A DNA stretch of 64,000 nt from assembly GCA_023213395.1 (NCBI GenBank), contig CM041465.1:117621741-117685740 (forward strand), read 5' to 3'. Under the pieces are notes generated by a model, which saw only the letters and a list, made by a program, of their open reading frames with translations, was not told where the DNA came from and did no database searches. The translations under genes and the position numbers were made by a program. Below, in pieces: positions 36,100-48,114 of the stretch (position 1 is its first letter; every line of letters starts with the position of its first letter). Origin of the DNA: Cycas panzhihuaensis. Its lineage: Eukaryota > Cycadophyta.

Positions 36100-39000
36100 T
36101 ATTTCTTAGCTACTGGGAATGGACATGGATGGTGCCTCTTAGGTAAGCACAAGTATATCTCTAACCTTACTCTTCATTTTACTTCAGGATGTAATAAGAT
36201 GTTTAGTAGATACATTCTGTGTGGTATGGTTGCTTGCATACTTAATATTCTTGTTGTGCCTACCCTTTTTTTGCTTGTGACTATCATTTAACCTATGATG
36301 ACTCAGGACAAATATCCTATGGAATTACATAGCCCTCCATGACATCTCTTTAGCATTCTTAGATACTCTTGGGCTCCCATAACCCACTTCTGATTATTAT
36401 CGGCATTAGACATGGTCCCTAATACCTTGATTTAGGCCTGACCATCCTTGCACATGCTAATTCCCCATAGTTGGGGCCTTATTACCATTCTCTTCTTGCT
36501 TAATGAGGTCCCACTAATAGTTAGGGGTCTTCTAGATGCCTTACCAATCTAGCTCATTACTCTGTTAAGTCATAGGACCCTTCTTTTAAGGGCCTCTTAG
36601 GCCTCTCTTTTATTTTTTTCCTTTATTTTATTTGAACTATAGTAATATTCATGGTACTAGGGTAAACTTTGCGGTAATATGAAGTTTGTTGTAGGGCAAC
36701 TATCCATTAGCATCTATGGCCTAGCAATGGTCAGTTTCCCATTTATTGCAAAACTAACACATGGTAGGACACTAGTTCCCACCTAGAGTGAACCCTAATC
36801 ACTCAATAGACCTAATTTGGGTATAAAAACCCAATTTCAAATCCATTTTACCTCTCTTAGCTCTCTTTAGAAAGAAAAAAATGCATCTAAATTTCATTTC
36901 CTCCTCTCTCCTTCTGTCTTCCCCTTCTCTTAGGGTAAAACCCTAAATTATAGGTCTACACCAACTCATCTTTAATAGATCTTCCTCTTCAAGTACTCAC
37001 TCTAGCTGCTACATCAAGTTTTTATAGGGTTTTCACTCTTCTTTTTCTGTTTAGTGTAGTCCCTCTCCACCAAGTAGGAGGGATCCTTCTCCTTCCATTA
37101 GTGTATGAGGTAATACCCATTTCATTTTAGTTTTAGTGGTTGTTTTGCATTTGTTTCCTGTTGCTATTCCTTTCAACAAATATATTTACTAAATACTATC
37201 ATTTATTTGTAGGTTTTGAATGCACTTTTATCTCTTTGGGCCATCTAAAGGAAGGTAAACCCTTCATCCCCCCCTTGTTTATGCTTCAACACCTCTTGGT
37301 TTCCTCTTAGGACATAAGTAGGTGGATCGTAGAAGCCCTTTGAAAGGGAGAAGAGGAGTCCACGATTGGGGTTTTGACCCTCATAGCCACATCCTCCAGG
37401 GTATCTCCCTACCTTTCTTATTTTTCTTACACCATATCCACCTTGCACACTAAGAAAACCCTTAGGTGAAGGCTTTTGTTGGTTGTAGCATTTGTAACCT
37501 CTTGCAATGCTTACAACCAACCCTTACACATATCATTTAGTAGTAGGTCTTTTTGTAAATCTTACTGCTTATGATATTTCCATCCTTTTTGCAAATCTTA
37601 CAAGAGTTACAACATTGCAACTTTTGCAACATTTGTGCTTCTGCAACTTTTGCATCCTTTTGGTTCTAGTAAGTTATATCAATTTCCTTATCTACTTAGG
37701 GTTACAACCCTCTCTAAATTTGTTTTTCTTATAGTATCCAAGCACATGGAGGTGTCTTGTTTGGAGGATCTAGCCATTCTGAGGCTCTCCTTTCTTACAC
37801 CCTTTAAACCCCACTTTCCCTTAAAAACAATTGTTTGGAAACTTTTTAAATATATAGCTAGAAAGATTGGAGAATATATTATTTCTTTTCTTTAAAGCAT
37901 AAAGCAAACTTTGGATTCCCTTTTGGTAAATACATGCACACATATATATCCATTTGCTTTCACACATGCACACAATCTCTTGTTGAAAGGAGTCTGTTTA
38001 CAAGGTAGCTCCACTTCTTTTGAGCAAAGAGGGATCGCATTAGAAGGTATGTGCAATTTATTTTTACTTGTTTCTTTTGGAACTTTCTTTTGAAGCTTTT
38101 TTCATTCTTTTTGGATAAGCATTTCAAGGAAGGTAAGAGATCCCCACCAATGGTTCCATCCATAATGCCAACCATGGCTAGGAGTGCAAGGTGACCTATG
38201 AAGGGAAAGCAATGAAGGAAGGAAGGCACACTTCATCAACTGACTTGATCCTAGGTGCACCCTCTCCAACTTTTCTTTCTTCCTTTGTCCTATTCCCCCC
38301 TTTCCAAAAAGCAAAATTAAGTTGCATTCCATACTATTTTTAATCATCCAAATTGCTTTCATTTGAAAGGAAAGTCATCTATATTTGCTTGCTTAATCGT
38401 CACATTGGTGTGTACCAACCTCACCCCCTTTATTTCCCCATTGCATGAGTGTGAAAAAGGATAGGTTAGGTTAGTGCATCTCTCATCTTACATCTTGAAA
38501 GGAAAGTGATAAAAATAATTCTTTACTTATGTTTCATCCTTCTCTTATATACAACTTGCATATATAAGGGAAGGAACAAAGAGGAAACCTAGGCTTTTTA
38601 GTAGTCGTCCTCCTTTCACGCATCATTAAAATAAGTTGTATAAGACACTACCCTCTCTTCTTCCTTTGCATTCACTCTCTTCCGCTATTTCCTAGATCTT
38701 TTATTTATAAAAGTAAAAGAGAGAGAGAGAAAAGAGAGAAAAAAGAAGGGAGTTTCTTTCAATTTGCATTCACTTAGTAATAATAATACTTTGTATCATT
38801 ATACTACTTTTGGACAAAACTAAGACATTCTCTAAGACTCTTGACACACTTAGCCACTTGTTTGTCTTATCCAAACCCTAGAGGCTTTCCTTTAGGTAAC
38901 TGTTAACAAGGCACCCTATTTGTCTTTCCCCTTTTGGGATTTGTTTCCTCCACACCAAACCCCTCTTATATCTTTATACTTACGATTCCTCTCTTGTTTC

Positions 39001-39200
39001 ATAGGCCTCCTTTTTTGTTAGGGTTTACCTCCTCTTTTCCATTTTCTTCTGGGAAAAGAAATTTCATCCTCCCTCTACTTCCTTCACCCATTAGGATAGG
39101 GGAGTCCCTCTTTCAGCTATTTGGCAAACTAAGGATGCATTTGCGTGCCTTGAATTTGAGAAGGTGCTTGCAAAAGGGAGGGTCTTGTGTTGTATTTATG
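36100..39200 (+). repeat. Diverged 3' LTR of element F
   Basis: Starts TATTTCTTAGCTACTGGG and shows the same layout as the younger LTRs: AGGTAAGC near the start, a TATA box GTATAAAAA near 36818, and the AAGGAAGGTAAG donor-like block near 38130. AT-rich and strongly diverged. ORFs inside it (such as 37507-37895) have no homologues in the other LTRs and are not called. The right end is not defined by a clean CA plus flank. Confidence 0.55.
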
Positions 39201-39289
39201 GGTCTCTGAACCTATGTTCCAATGTATGAATACCCTTTGTGGGTGACCTATCTCCCCACTCTCAAGGACCTTTAAGCCCTTAGTTTAGT

Positions 39290-39840
39290 GATAGTGTAGG
39301 CTTGATATCCTTGTGCTTAGTGACCCCCTAGATATTCACCTCCATAACTATCTTCTTCTCTATTAGCTGTAAGACTTGATAAGAAAATCCTATCATATTC
39401 TCTACTTTCAATTACGGTATTTATACTTCCTCTTTGTTGGTTTGTATTCTTGGTAAAGTAGTAGTCTTCCATGTGTCTAATCTTGTGGCAATATGAGCAT
39501 TGGATTGGTGTTCTACCCCTTTGGATATTGCTTCTACTTCTAGAGGTTCCACCACCACTAGAGGTTGATCTACCTCTTTTAAAAAATGAGGTTTGGCTTT
39601 GTCCTTGATAATCCATATGATTTGGTCTTCGACAACATTAACTTACCCCTAGATAACTTTCTTGTCCTTAATAATGATTGTGTCCATGACAATAATGATT
39701 TTTTTCTTACATTCTACCTTAATTGTTGAAGTTATTCCTCCTTTAGTACCTTAGATTTGGGGGTTGATATTTTTGAGGAGGTTCTTGATAGTATTGCCTT
39801 TATAAAATCCTAGCCCAAAACACCCTTATTTTCAATATTC
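39290..39840 (-). pseudogene. Ty1/copia-like gag fragment with zinc knuckle
   Basis: The frame at 39317-39616 contains a Ser/Arg/Gly-rich stretch (KRGRSTSSGGGTSRSRSN) followed by CSYCHKIRHMEDYY. This matches the retroviral-type C-x2-C-x4-H-x4-C knuckle with the last Cys now Tyr and an Arg where Gly is usual. The basic Ser/Gly-rich tail before the knuckle is typical of copia gag. The sequence upstream (to 39840) may be the gag C-terminal part in another frame. No protease, integrase or RT of the copia type follows, so it is a fragment. Confidence 0.5.
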
Positions 39841-41080
39841 CTTTTCTTACTAAAATAAAAGGGAAAGAAAACTAAATTCCTTTCTTATAAGTTAACTTCT
39901 CTTTATTTCCTACTATGTAAAAAACCCTTCCTTATCTCTTATCTTTCCTCTTTATGATGATACAACAAAAAAGAATGAACAATAAGGGGGAGGAATTCTT
40001 ATAATAGGAGAGTAGAGTGAGAACAATAATGAGAATATGAAATAATAAAAGAGAGGGGGGAAGAGGTGTACTTAGCTTTAATTGATGGTTGGTGATGTCG
40101 CTCCTCCTTGCCTCTCCTCATCCTCCTTTCCAATGCTTATGTTTCCAGTTTGAGCGAAACAAGGGGGCTCCACTTACCTACCCCAAATAGAAGAGATAAT
40201 AAATATAAATCGCAAAAGATGGAAGTAAAATAAGAATGTAACAAGAAGTATAAGTCATAGGTAGGCACTTACCTTGTTGAGGTGAACTTGCTTCATACCC
40301 TAATGTGAATGATGGAGGGTTTCTCATTTCCCATACCTTCAAGTTAGATCTAGAGAAGGAGGTTATGCTAATAATATTTCAAAAATCTAATTTTATAAAC
40401 CAACATAAACATGAAGCATGCACACATATATATATGTGTCAAATAATGAGATGGCAATGATAGTAAATATGAAATAAAAAAAGGGAAGGAATGGATGCCT
40501 CAAAATGGCACATCTTCTCCTATGTGAATGGTTTCCCTAGTTATACTAAGGGAAACCTCTCTAATAAAGCCCTGCAACTTAGTAAATGTATAGGCAAAAG
40601 AGAAAGAGGTATCATGCAAGCTCAAACCCTACCTCCTACTATTACAACAAAAGGAAAAACTACCAAATCTAAACAACCTTAGCTATATAACTTGATAAGA
40701 AAAATAAGCATAAAAGGGAAGGGTGAGAAGAGTCTCACAAATGACAAACCAAGGTAGGAAGGCGTATGCCCAAACTGATGGAGAGACAAGAAGTGATGGC
40801 CACCCAATGAGAAGTCTCCAAGGCCTCCTTGCTTGCTCAAGGGTAGATCTCCAACACCACCACCTTAGCTCCAAAGCATCTAAGTTGTATGAAGAGTGGA
40901 AGGATTGTTCAGGTGGAATTTCAACAGTATTTTGGTACTGTAAGAAGAATGAGAGATTCATGATGTCCTACCCTCAAATTAGAGGGGTTTAATAACAGAA
41001 AATAAGGTGAGGTGGTGGTGGTTTCATGCCAGTAAGGTGGAGAAACTACTACAAAAACCCATGGATGGAGCTAAGGAGGG
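39841..41080 (-). other. Old LTR-like or repeat-derived sequence
   Basis: Between the copia fragment and element B. The cadence resembles the middle of the D-type LTR on the minus strand (an ACTTACC donor-complement near 40268, similar short blocks). I cannot align it convincingly. No gene supported. Confidence 0.3.
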
Positions 41081-42855
41081 TGTTTCCTAGCTACTGGGAA
41101 TGGACTCTAGACGCATCAACGCAGGTTTGTTCAGGTATATTTTCTTACTTTTCTTGCCCATGTTTGATTGAGGTTATTTAGAGTAGGTTGCTTAACATAT
41201 GCCTGCTTGCACACATTGCTTTTCTACTTGCTCATAATGCATGTGCCTACGGCACACCATCAGCCTATGACGACTCATAGTGAGGGCATTCCTTAGCGAA
41301 TGGTACACCCCGTATGGCGCACAGCCACCCACGTTGTCTCCACGGTCTCCCGGGATGTTTCCATCAGTCCTATTCGCTCTTGTTACGACATGTTGCTTAT
41401 GTTGCAGTCCTTCCTAAGTCTGATTTAATCCTTAGTTAGGACTCCTTGCATTATTTTGGGTACTTGCCCACTGCCTGGGCATTCCCTTAGCTACTCTAAC
41501 TCATGTTTAGCCTTCGTTTTTGCCTCAAAACCTAGTATTTCTGCTCAATTTTCTCTTTTTTTTTCGGTGATATTATTTGTAAACTTTGTCGTGATTGCAG
41601 AGTTTGTCATGACGATCGCTTGAAATTTAAAAAAAAGAGAACCATGCGACAGTTTCCATTTTTTTCGTGAAACTGCCACGTGGCATTGTTTGATTCGAGT
41701 TGCCCTGACATCCCCAACGTTCACCTACTGTGAACAGAGGGGATAAATGGGATTTTGCTCCCCATTTTTTGAGATCTTTTGCCCATTTTTCAAACTTCTA
41801 AGGAGAATTTCTAACTTTGACACAAGAAAAACACACAGAAACAGAAAACTTCATACACAGCAACTGGAAAAGGTGAAGTGGGCTGCCATCAGCTAGATTT
41901 TGCAGGGCCATTGCTGCCCCCTACTGCTCTCCACAGCAAGCTCCATTCTTCTTTGCAGGTGCTCAAGGATTCAAGAGACTTCTTCACTCAAAAAGCTGCT
42001 TCAAGAGCCAACTTTCAGCTCCTAACTTGCAAGGAGTTTCCTTCACCCATGCTCTTAAAAGAACTACTCATAACCAGTCCCTATATGTTGTCTATTGCTG
42101 TTGTTCCAAGTGGCAAAGTGCATGCTTGATCTCCCCCATACAAGGTACTTCTTGTCTTTACTTACAAAGTAGTCCATTTCTTTTTTCTGTTTTATTTCTT
42201 TTGTTTTTAAATGAATGTGGTCCTAGTTAGCTACAATTCTCCCCATAGTGTTGCTCTAGATTAGAGGTACCTTCCCGGTGTTTCTTTAGAGCCCCTCCAT
42301 TTTCCCTAAGCTATCTCTTTCACCCTTTCCTTAGTTAGCTGGTGTAAAGGTGTACATACGAGGATTTGAGGGAGGTAGGCGGGGTTCCGTCCCCTATTGC
42401 TGTCCTTCTCCCCAAGGGTTCCGTCCCTTGTCCTCTTTCCCTTTTCCATTCGTGCTTTCTTAGGGAACGAGCTAAGGGAGTTTAGGAGATTTGGTTAGAG
42501 CATTCTGATTGGCATAGATACCCATCACTACTTCATTACCAACTAGTTTTTCTTCTCCAAGTTCCGTGGAGGTCTCCCGTGGGTGAGTTAGCCATCCCGA
42601 GGCTATACTCAGTTCCATTTCGTATGTTTTCATGGTACATGGTGGTGTGAGTGTTTCTTGTATGCTGTTATTTCATTCGGTTATATTCCTATGATTAGCT
42701 TAGATCTTAGTTTCAGTTGACTTCAGTTTATATATCTATATATTTCTTGGTATGCCTTGTGCCCTCTCTCTCGAGAGGAAGGTGTCCTTCTTACTTGTTT
42801 GCAGGATCGCGCATTGGCGGTGATCGTGGGGCGAGCTGTTGCCGGTCGGTTCCAT
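41081..42855 (+). repeat. 5' LTR of element B, first part
   Basis: Begins TGTTTCCTAGCTACTGGG and matches the C LTR read from 7333 downward. It includes a G-box CCACGTGG near 41677, the GAACGTTCAC-like region and the GGGGATAAATGGG TATA-like block near 41740. It breaks off at 42855, where element A starts, and resumes at 54600. The combined length (1775 + 689 bp) equals a normal LTR of this subfamily. Confidence 0.85.
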
Positions 42856-43385
42856 TGTTTCCCAGCTTCCAGGATTGGATACGGAATCACCGACTCAGGT
42901 AAGTGCAGGTATGTTTCTCGCATTGTCATCACTTCCTTTTGATGAGTGTTTACTTGCATGTCTGCATGTGTATGGCTTTGTAGGCGACTTTGTCCTCGTC
43001 TACACTTATTTTTAGCCTATGATGACTATAGCAGGGGCACACTCCTAGCAAGTGTGGCACCCTGGTGGCCACTTCACTTCCCGCATCTGCCCTCCTCGCT
43101 CTAGGATCCACTAGGTTTGCGCCACGTCTGCCCGTGTGATGACCTGTCATCGTTTGGTCAACTTGCCACTCTACTCGAGCCCTATTTTTGCTCCATTCGA
43201 CCCGTTTGTTGGCTTGTTTGCCCCCGGGTAGGTGTCTCAGCCCCCCATTGGCCCTTTTTGTCATTTGTCCCTAGCCTAGGCTGGCTGGCTAGGCCTATTT
43301 TTGCCTCTGGGTTCGTACCACCAGAATTTCGTGATCAGCGGAGTTCTTGACGATCTGTTGTTATAATTTATTTTTAAAAATCCGC

Positions 43386-43490
43386 CGTGGTAATTTCGCA
43401 TTTATTGCGAAACTGCCACGTGGCTCGTGACTTGATTCTCTCCCATCCACGCCCTAATCGCTCGCTTTAGGGTTTAAGTTGGCTATTTAA
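43386..43490 (+). promoter_or_regulatory. LTR promoter of element A: hairpin, G-box, telo-box, TATA
   Basis: A 15-bp-arm hairpin with two mismatches (CGTGG..TTTCGCA / TGCGAAA..CCACG, loop TTTAT) is fused to a palindromic G-box CCACGTGG. About 45 bp on comes TTTAGGGTTTA, the plant telo-box, then TATTTAA. In the 3' LTR the hairpin remains (52563-52597) while the G-box has become CCACATGG. The E LTR shows the same set. Binding proteins are not shown; G-box and telo-box are known plant regulatory motifs. Confidence 0.65.
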
Positions 43491-44768
43491 GCCATGAATT
43501 ACTCTTTTTTGGAACTTTTTGGCTCATTCTTGAATTGCTCCTCAAGGAAACACGGCTGTGCTCTGCTCTTCCCTCTTTGTTACATTGCTATCACAGGACC
43601 TGCGCCCCTCCTACAGTGCCCTGCTCTCCTTTGGTGTGCTAGGACATTCTCCTAGCCTCTCATGCACCTTGGAGAGGGCCCCTTGGAGAGGTTCCAATAG
43701 ATCTTTGCCCAGGCAGTCCACAAGCACTCTAAGTGCAGGTGTTTCCCTTCCAACCTCCTTAGCAGGGTCCCAAACCTGCTGCACTCCAGATCTGGGCTGA
43801 TTTCTCAACCTCTCTTCGCTGCTCCTTGGCTGAGGCAAGTCCCTTGCCTCTCTCACTCAGGTATCGCTTGATTTACATTGCTTTTCTTGTGATATTAATG
43901 CTCCATCTTGCTTGCTCCTTGCTTGTCTTTGTGAGTTTGGTTCTTTTCCTTTTAGTGGGTTGTTTTGCCACTGTCTTTGTGCCTCTTGCCTGCGTTTGCT
44001 ACTCAAGGCAGTGACGTTGAGGGTTGGCATAGGCTTTGGGAAGGAGCTGGGTGGATTCCATACCACCTTCTGCACTCCCTAAGCAGCTCTAAGCCCCCCA
44101 AATCCTCCCTCTTTCCCTGTGCTGTCCTTGGCACCCAAACAAGGGTTTATAGGCCCTCTTTTGGCTGATGAAACTAGTGCTATCACAAGTTGCAGCACTG
44201 ATTTGAGGGCCTTTGTTCAGATTTGGGCAACTTACATAAGTCCTAATCGCTAGTCTTTGCCTAACTTTCTTCCCGGCTGCCCGGCTTGCTCTTCATAGCA
44301 TCCCAGTTCGCCATAGGTTTTCCTTGGCCTCTCTTTGCCTCCTTGTTGCTATTTCCAGCCCTTGCTCTTGGCCTTGCCCTCGCTGCCTTGTGGCTCTTGG
44401 GGGGAGGTTAGGGTGTCATTTGCGGGAGGTGGGCCACTCCAAGGCTTACCGATCATTTACCTTTGCTTTGGTTACTCTCTTTTGCGTACTTCCATCGTTG
44501 GATTGATACTAACACATGTGTATTTAGATTCATATTTGTACTATTTAGACATATATTGTTAGAATCTTGTATTGCATGTTAGTATCCTTCCTTCGGGAAG
44601 GGAGAGGTTGCCGTTGCTTGCAAGTACTTGGGGAGCATGGAGGATATTGTCTGTTAGCCCCGTTGCCGATAAGTGCCCTCATGTACATCGTACTTCCGAA
44701 CTTCTTCATTTACTAGCATTTGCTTCCTCTCTTTCCTTGGCATCGCATTTGGTATTTTTCCGAGGAAG

Positions 44769-45024
44769 GTAAGGGAGCCCCTTTTCAATCTGCCGCAACA
44801 TCCCGCATCCAGCGCGCCGCGTGGAGTAGCTTGGTGCCCTTCGAGAAGGCCTTCGTCACGCATGCCCTCGGTCCAGGTGCACACCTTACTCTACCTTGCT
44901 ACCACCTTTTTTCCTTTTTTGATTTCTTCTTAGTAATTAACACATTGGAAAGTAAAAGGGAAATTTAGTCTTGTATTTGGTTATGTTTTATTTGTTTTAT
45001 TACACGTGTTTTTGCTACCTGTAG
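44769..45024 (+). other. Possible leader intron in the A LTR
   Basis: Donor AAG|GTAAGG (GT at 44769) and acceptor TTTTTGCTACCTGTAG (AG at 45023-45024) preceded by a T-rich stretch, giving a 256-bp AT-rich intron. The same donor context (GGAAGGTAAGG) recurs at matching LTR positions in D (32097, minus), E, F (about 38130) and, as GGGAGGTAAGT, in B (54671). Placed downstream of the TATA box, it would be spliced from the 5' leader. Confidence 0.45.
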
Positions 45025-45428
45025 GAAAGGTTATAGGAACCCCCCCCCTTCTCTACCTTTCCTCTTCTCCTCTTAGCCATACAAGTTCCTTGCCTTCCGC
45101 GTTGCTTGTGTACCCAGTTAGCTTGCTTAGGCACACTCTTGATCTATTTCCCTTGGATCTTCTCCTTCCCCTTCCGGCCACCCAAGGGTGGGCGGGTCCT
45201 ATCCCTAGGTCAACAGTGCGCCCCTCACGCATCTTCACCCTTTGTTCGAAGTGGTGGAGAATCACTTGTTAGTAGCCATATTCCATTGCAGGTCCCGAAC
45301 TCGCGCTCCGACGTACGGGGTGCTCTGCATGGTAACTATTTTTCTCATAGGTTCCACCTTCAGTTATATCACCACCCACTCTCACCACACCTATTAGTTA
45401 GGTAGCTATCCCATAGACGCGCGTCCAC

Positions 45429-45446
45429 TGGTGACCATACTGGGGA
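45429..45446 (+). other. Primer binding site, element A
   Basis: TGGTGACCATACTGGGGA, one base after the LTR end and identical to the D site. It sets the element orientation and confirms the LTR boundary. Confidence 0.82.
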
Positions 45447-45600
45447 CTTCCAGTAAGGGAGCTAGCTTCCGCTCTCTTCTGTTGGTTTCGCTACCTTCTT
45501 GTGATCCTTTTAAACCTATTTCGATCTCTATGTTGGGCAGCCCCCAACGCGTGTGCCTTACCGCTCTTTCTCTTTCCCTAACACTGTCGGTTGATCTTGC

Positions 45601-47930
45601 ATGCGACGCTTTTCTCGTCGCTTGCGCGGTCTACCTCCATTGTTAGAAGACCCCGAGTATCGCCCTCTTCCTTCGTCAGATTCTGATCTGACTATGGAGG
45701 GATACTCTTTCGATTTGGCCTACCACACTTCAACCTTAGAAACCCATGCTTTTCCTTCCTCTATTCCCGGGTCCACCCAAGAGGGTGATGACCCCCTTTA
45801 TTACCCAAGTGACCAACACCTCTCACTTGATGTCCATCCCTCTACCCATGCCGTAGAAGGATTCGTTCCTCTTGAGACTTGCCACGTACTTAGTGACTCT
45901 TATGAGGAGCATTCCAAGGAACCTACTTTGTTCGAGGTCCCAATTACCTCTTACGAGCATGTAGGGACCCCTCTCGTTGACGTAGTTAAAGCTCTCAATG
46001 AGTGTCACCGCGCGACACGCTTGCAACCGCGTCCTGGATGGCTTGAGGGTGCCCTCCGTGGAGGAGCCTCTTCCTCTTCCGTTCCTCCCCTGCATGCCTC
46101 ATCCTCATCTATTCTTCCTTTGACAACGAATCCCTTTGTGCCTATGCGCGTGTCCCACTCATTTCCTATTCCCACAGTGGGGGCACGTGTCGCGCCTTCC
46201 ACTTCTCATCGAGGTCCTAGTGTTTCGAGATCTCCCCGTGGTGTGTCTTTCCCTCAATTGAAGGTTAGCATACCCGTCCCTAATCAAACCAATGTGCCAT
46301 CCCCTAATGTGGCACATGTTGCTCCTAGTAGGCCTGCTGGTTCTACTAACATCCTGACTACTAGCCATGTGGGATCCGCTCCCACACATCTTCAAAGCCA
46401 ACATGTTGGTGCTTCCTTCTACGTTCCCCCAGGGTATACTTCTCAACCTTGGGGGCAAGGTAGAGGAAGCCATTTCCCAGTGTATGGGGTGGATCTGTTA
46501 CACCCATATGGGGTCGGTCCACCTACGGGTGGCCCATATGGGCAAAACCCGGTTCCACATCCGTCTTGCCCATCATCCAATGTAATCCCATCCGTTGTGC
46601 CTTCGCAAGGGAACCTGACTCCCTCCCAAGGCACCTACCCCCACGCCTCTTTTCGTGAGGCGTTTCCTCAAGGAGGGATGGGTGTTCCACCCCCATCCGC
46701 TCCTTGTTCGTTACCTACTATGACATTCGTTGACCCTACAGTCCAGACAAGGGCACACCCCTTCATTGACTTTAGGTCAACACCTCTTTCCGTTGAGGCG
46801 TTAAGAACCAACTTGCCACCTCATCCCCCTGAAGTTCCTAGATTCGATGGAACTTCGTCGCAAGACCATGAGCATGTGCGTAGTTTTTCTATGGCATGCA
46901 TCGATTACTAGGCTTACGACCACATTTTAATGAAATTATTCCCGCGATCCTTGTAGGGCGACGCCCTCAAGTGGTTCTACCATCTCCCTGCCTATTCTAT
47001 CCATTCATTCCAGCAATTGGTGGACGAGTTCATCAACTATTTTGATGTAGCCCGTCCATTCGAGAGCGGAATGAAGTCCCTTCTTTCGCTCAAACAAGGT
47101 CACGATGAGATGAATCGTGACTTTGTATGGCGATTTCACGACTTGCTTCACTCCACTAAGGCAACATTGCGGAGGAGAAGCGAGACCTTCAATCAACGCG
47201 CCGTCCGAAGTTCATGTGGAAGTCCTCAAGATGGGGGTGACCACATGTGACTCTGCGATCGCCAAGTGTTTGGCGTTGGAGGCTATTGAGATCCAAGCTG
47301 GTCTCAAGAAACCTCTTAAGCCCTTACAGCGCCGTGAGGCACCACCCCCAACCAGGGATACCAAACCTTCCCAACCTACCCGGTCTTCCTCTCATCTGAC
47401 TGAGAGGACTTTAGACCCTCTCACATAAGCCATACGCTCATTCGAGCGTACGATGAAGGAACTCAAGCTTCAAGCTCCTTCATCCCCTACATCCAATAAA
47501 CAAGTCCAACAAACTACCCAAGCTCCTCTCCCTAGGAATGGAAATGTCCAGTCCTCTTAAGTGAGAAGGCTCGACCCTCCGCTTGAGAAGAAGTGGTGCT
47601 CCATTCATGGGGAGTGCTTCCACGATGATTCGCGTTGTAGGGCCCAGCATCCAAAGGATGCCCCTCGACGCAATTCCTCCTCCAAACGGGCCTCAAGACC
47701 TAATTTGGATCAACTGGTTCACAAGGATCCATTCCCTAAACATGGGGAATGTGATCGCAACACCCAAACCAAGAACAACCGAGACTGAGGAAGATTGCCT
47801 GATCCCCGTCCTTCCTACAACAAAGGAAAGGGTGCCCAAAACTCGTCTTCCTCCTCTCGTTCTCCTAGCCATCACACTCTGTCACCTTCGCGACCCCGGA
47901 ATAAGGGGAAGAAGGTGATCCAGTTGCTTG
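45601..47930 (+). pseudogene. gag, element A
   Basis: Starts ATG 45601 (MRRFSRRLRGLPPLLEDPEY) and stays open for 436 codons to TAG 46909-46911, which replaces the Trp of DYWAYDH. The N-terminal half is Pro/Ser-rich with a repeated Gly/Tyr/Pro segment (GYTSQPWGQG, THPYGVGPP-like). The capsid-like core (AYDHILMKLFPRSL, LSLKQGHDEMNRDF) runs to about 47170, where a frameshift moves it to 47117-47428. The C-terminal knuckle is WCSIHGECFHDDSRC (47597-47641) with spacing C-x2-H-x4-H-x4-C, the variant seen in Tat-type gag, followed by a basic Ser/Arg tail. Gag packages the RNA; this copy is broken by at least three stops and one frameshift. Confidence 0.88.
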
Positions 47931-48114
47931 AAGCAACTCCTACTTACGCCCTTACGTGATCTCAAGCCGCCAAGGAAGTGGTGGGAGCTTCTTGTTCTTC
48001 CGCTCCTTCCGACCCTCTTCCAGAGAACCTTCCTCTGGAAATCCCTCTCTTTCCCAAGGCTATTCTTTATGCGCTGGTCGTTACGATTTCTGAAGGGCAC
48101 TTACCCAACCTACC

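Larger units (their letters stand above)
34061..39200 (+). mobile_element. Element F: old truncated relative, plus strand
   Basis: Begins exactly at the D boundary with sequence matching the first exon and upstream region of the antisense gene (compare 62373-63000). It continues through a spacer and the small RNase H (35183-35605) to a 3' LTR starting near 36100. D appears to be inserted in the antisense gene of F, and the left half of F would lie left of the window. More diverged than the others, hence probably the oldest. The right limit is uncertain. Confidence 0.65.
42856..45427 (+). repeat. 5' LTR of element A
   Basis: 2572 bp, from TGTTTCCCAGC to GCGTCCA. The promoter features in order are a hairpin (43386-43420), a G-box (43416-43423), a telo-box-like TTTAGGGTTTA (43466-43476) and TATTTAA (43484-43490). 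Downstream is a possible leader intron, 44769-45024. ORFs inside (for example 43826-44014, 44673-44933) are not kept open in the sister LTR in a way that suggests a protein. Confidence 0.92.

Noticed and set aside
37507-37895. Overlapping ORFs in the F LTR
   Set aside because: Low-complexity AT-rich LTR sequence; no motif and no conservation.
41081-41090. 41081 as the start of a separate solo LTR
   Set aside because: The missing end is found at 54600-55288 next to a primer site and gag, so it is the split 5' LTR of B.
43826-44014. Hydrophobic ORF resembling a membrane segment in the A LTR
   Set aside because: Lies in LTR sequence, with no homologue open in other LTR subfamilies; the hydrophobicity comes from T-rich leader sequence.
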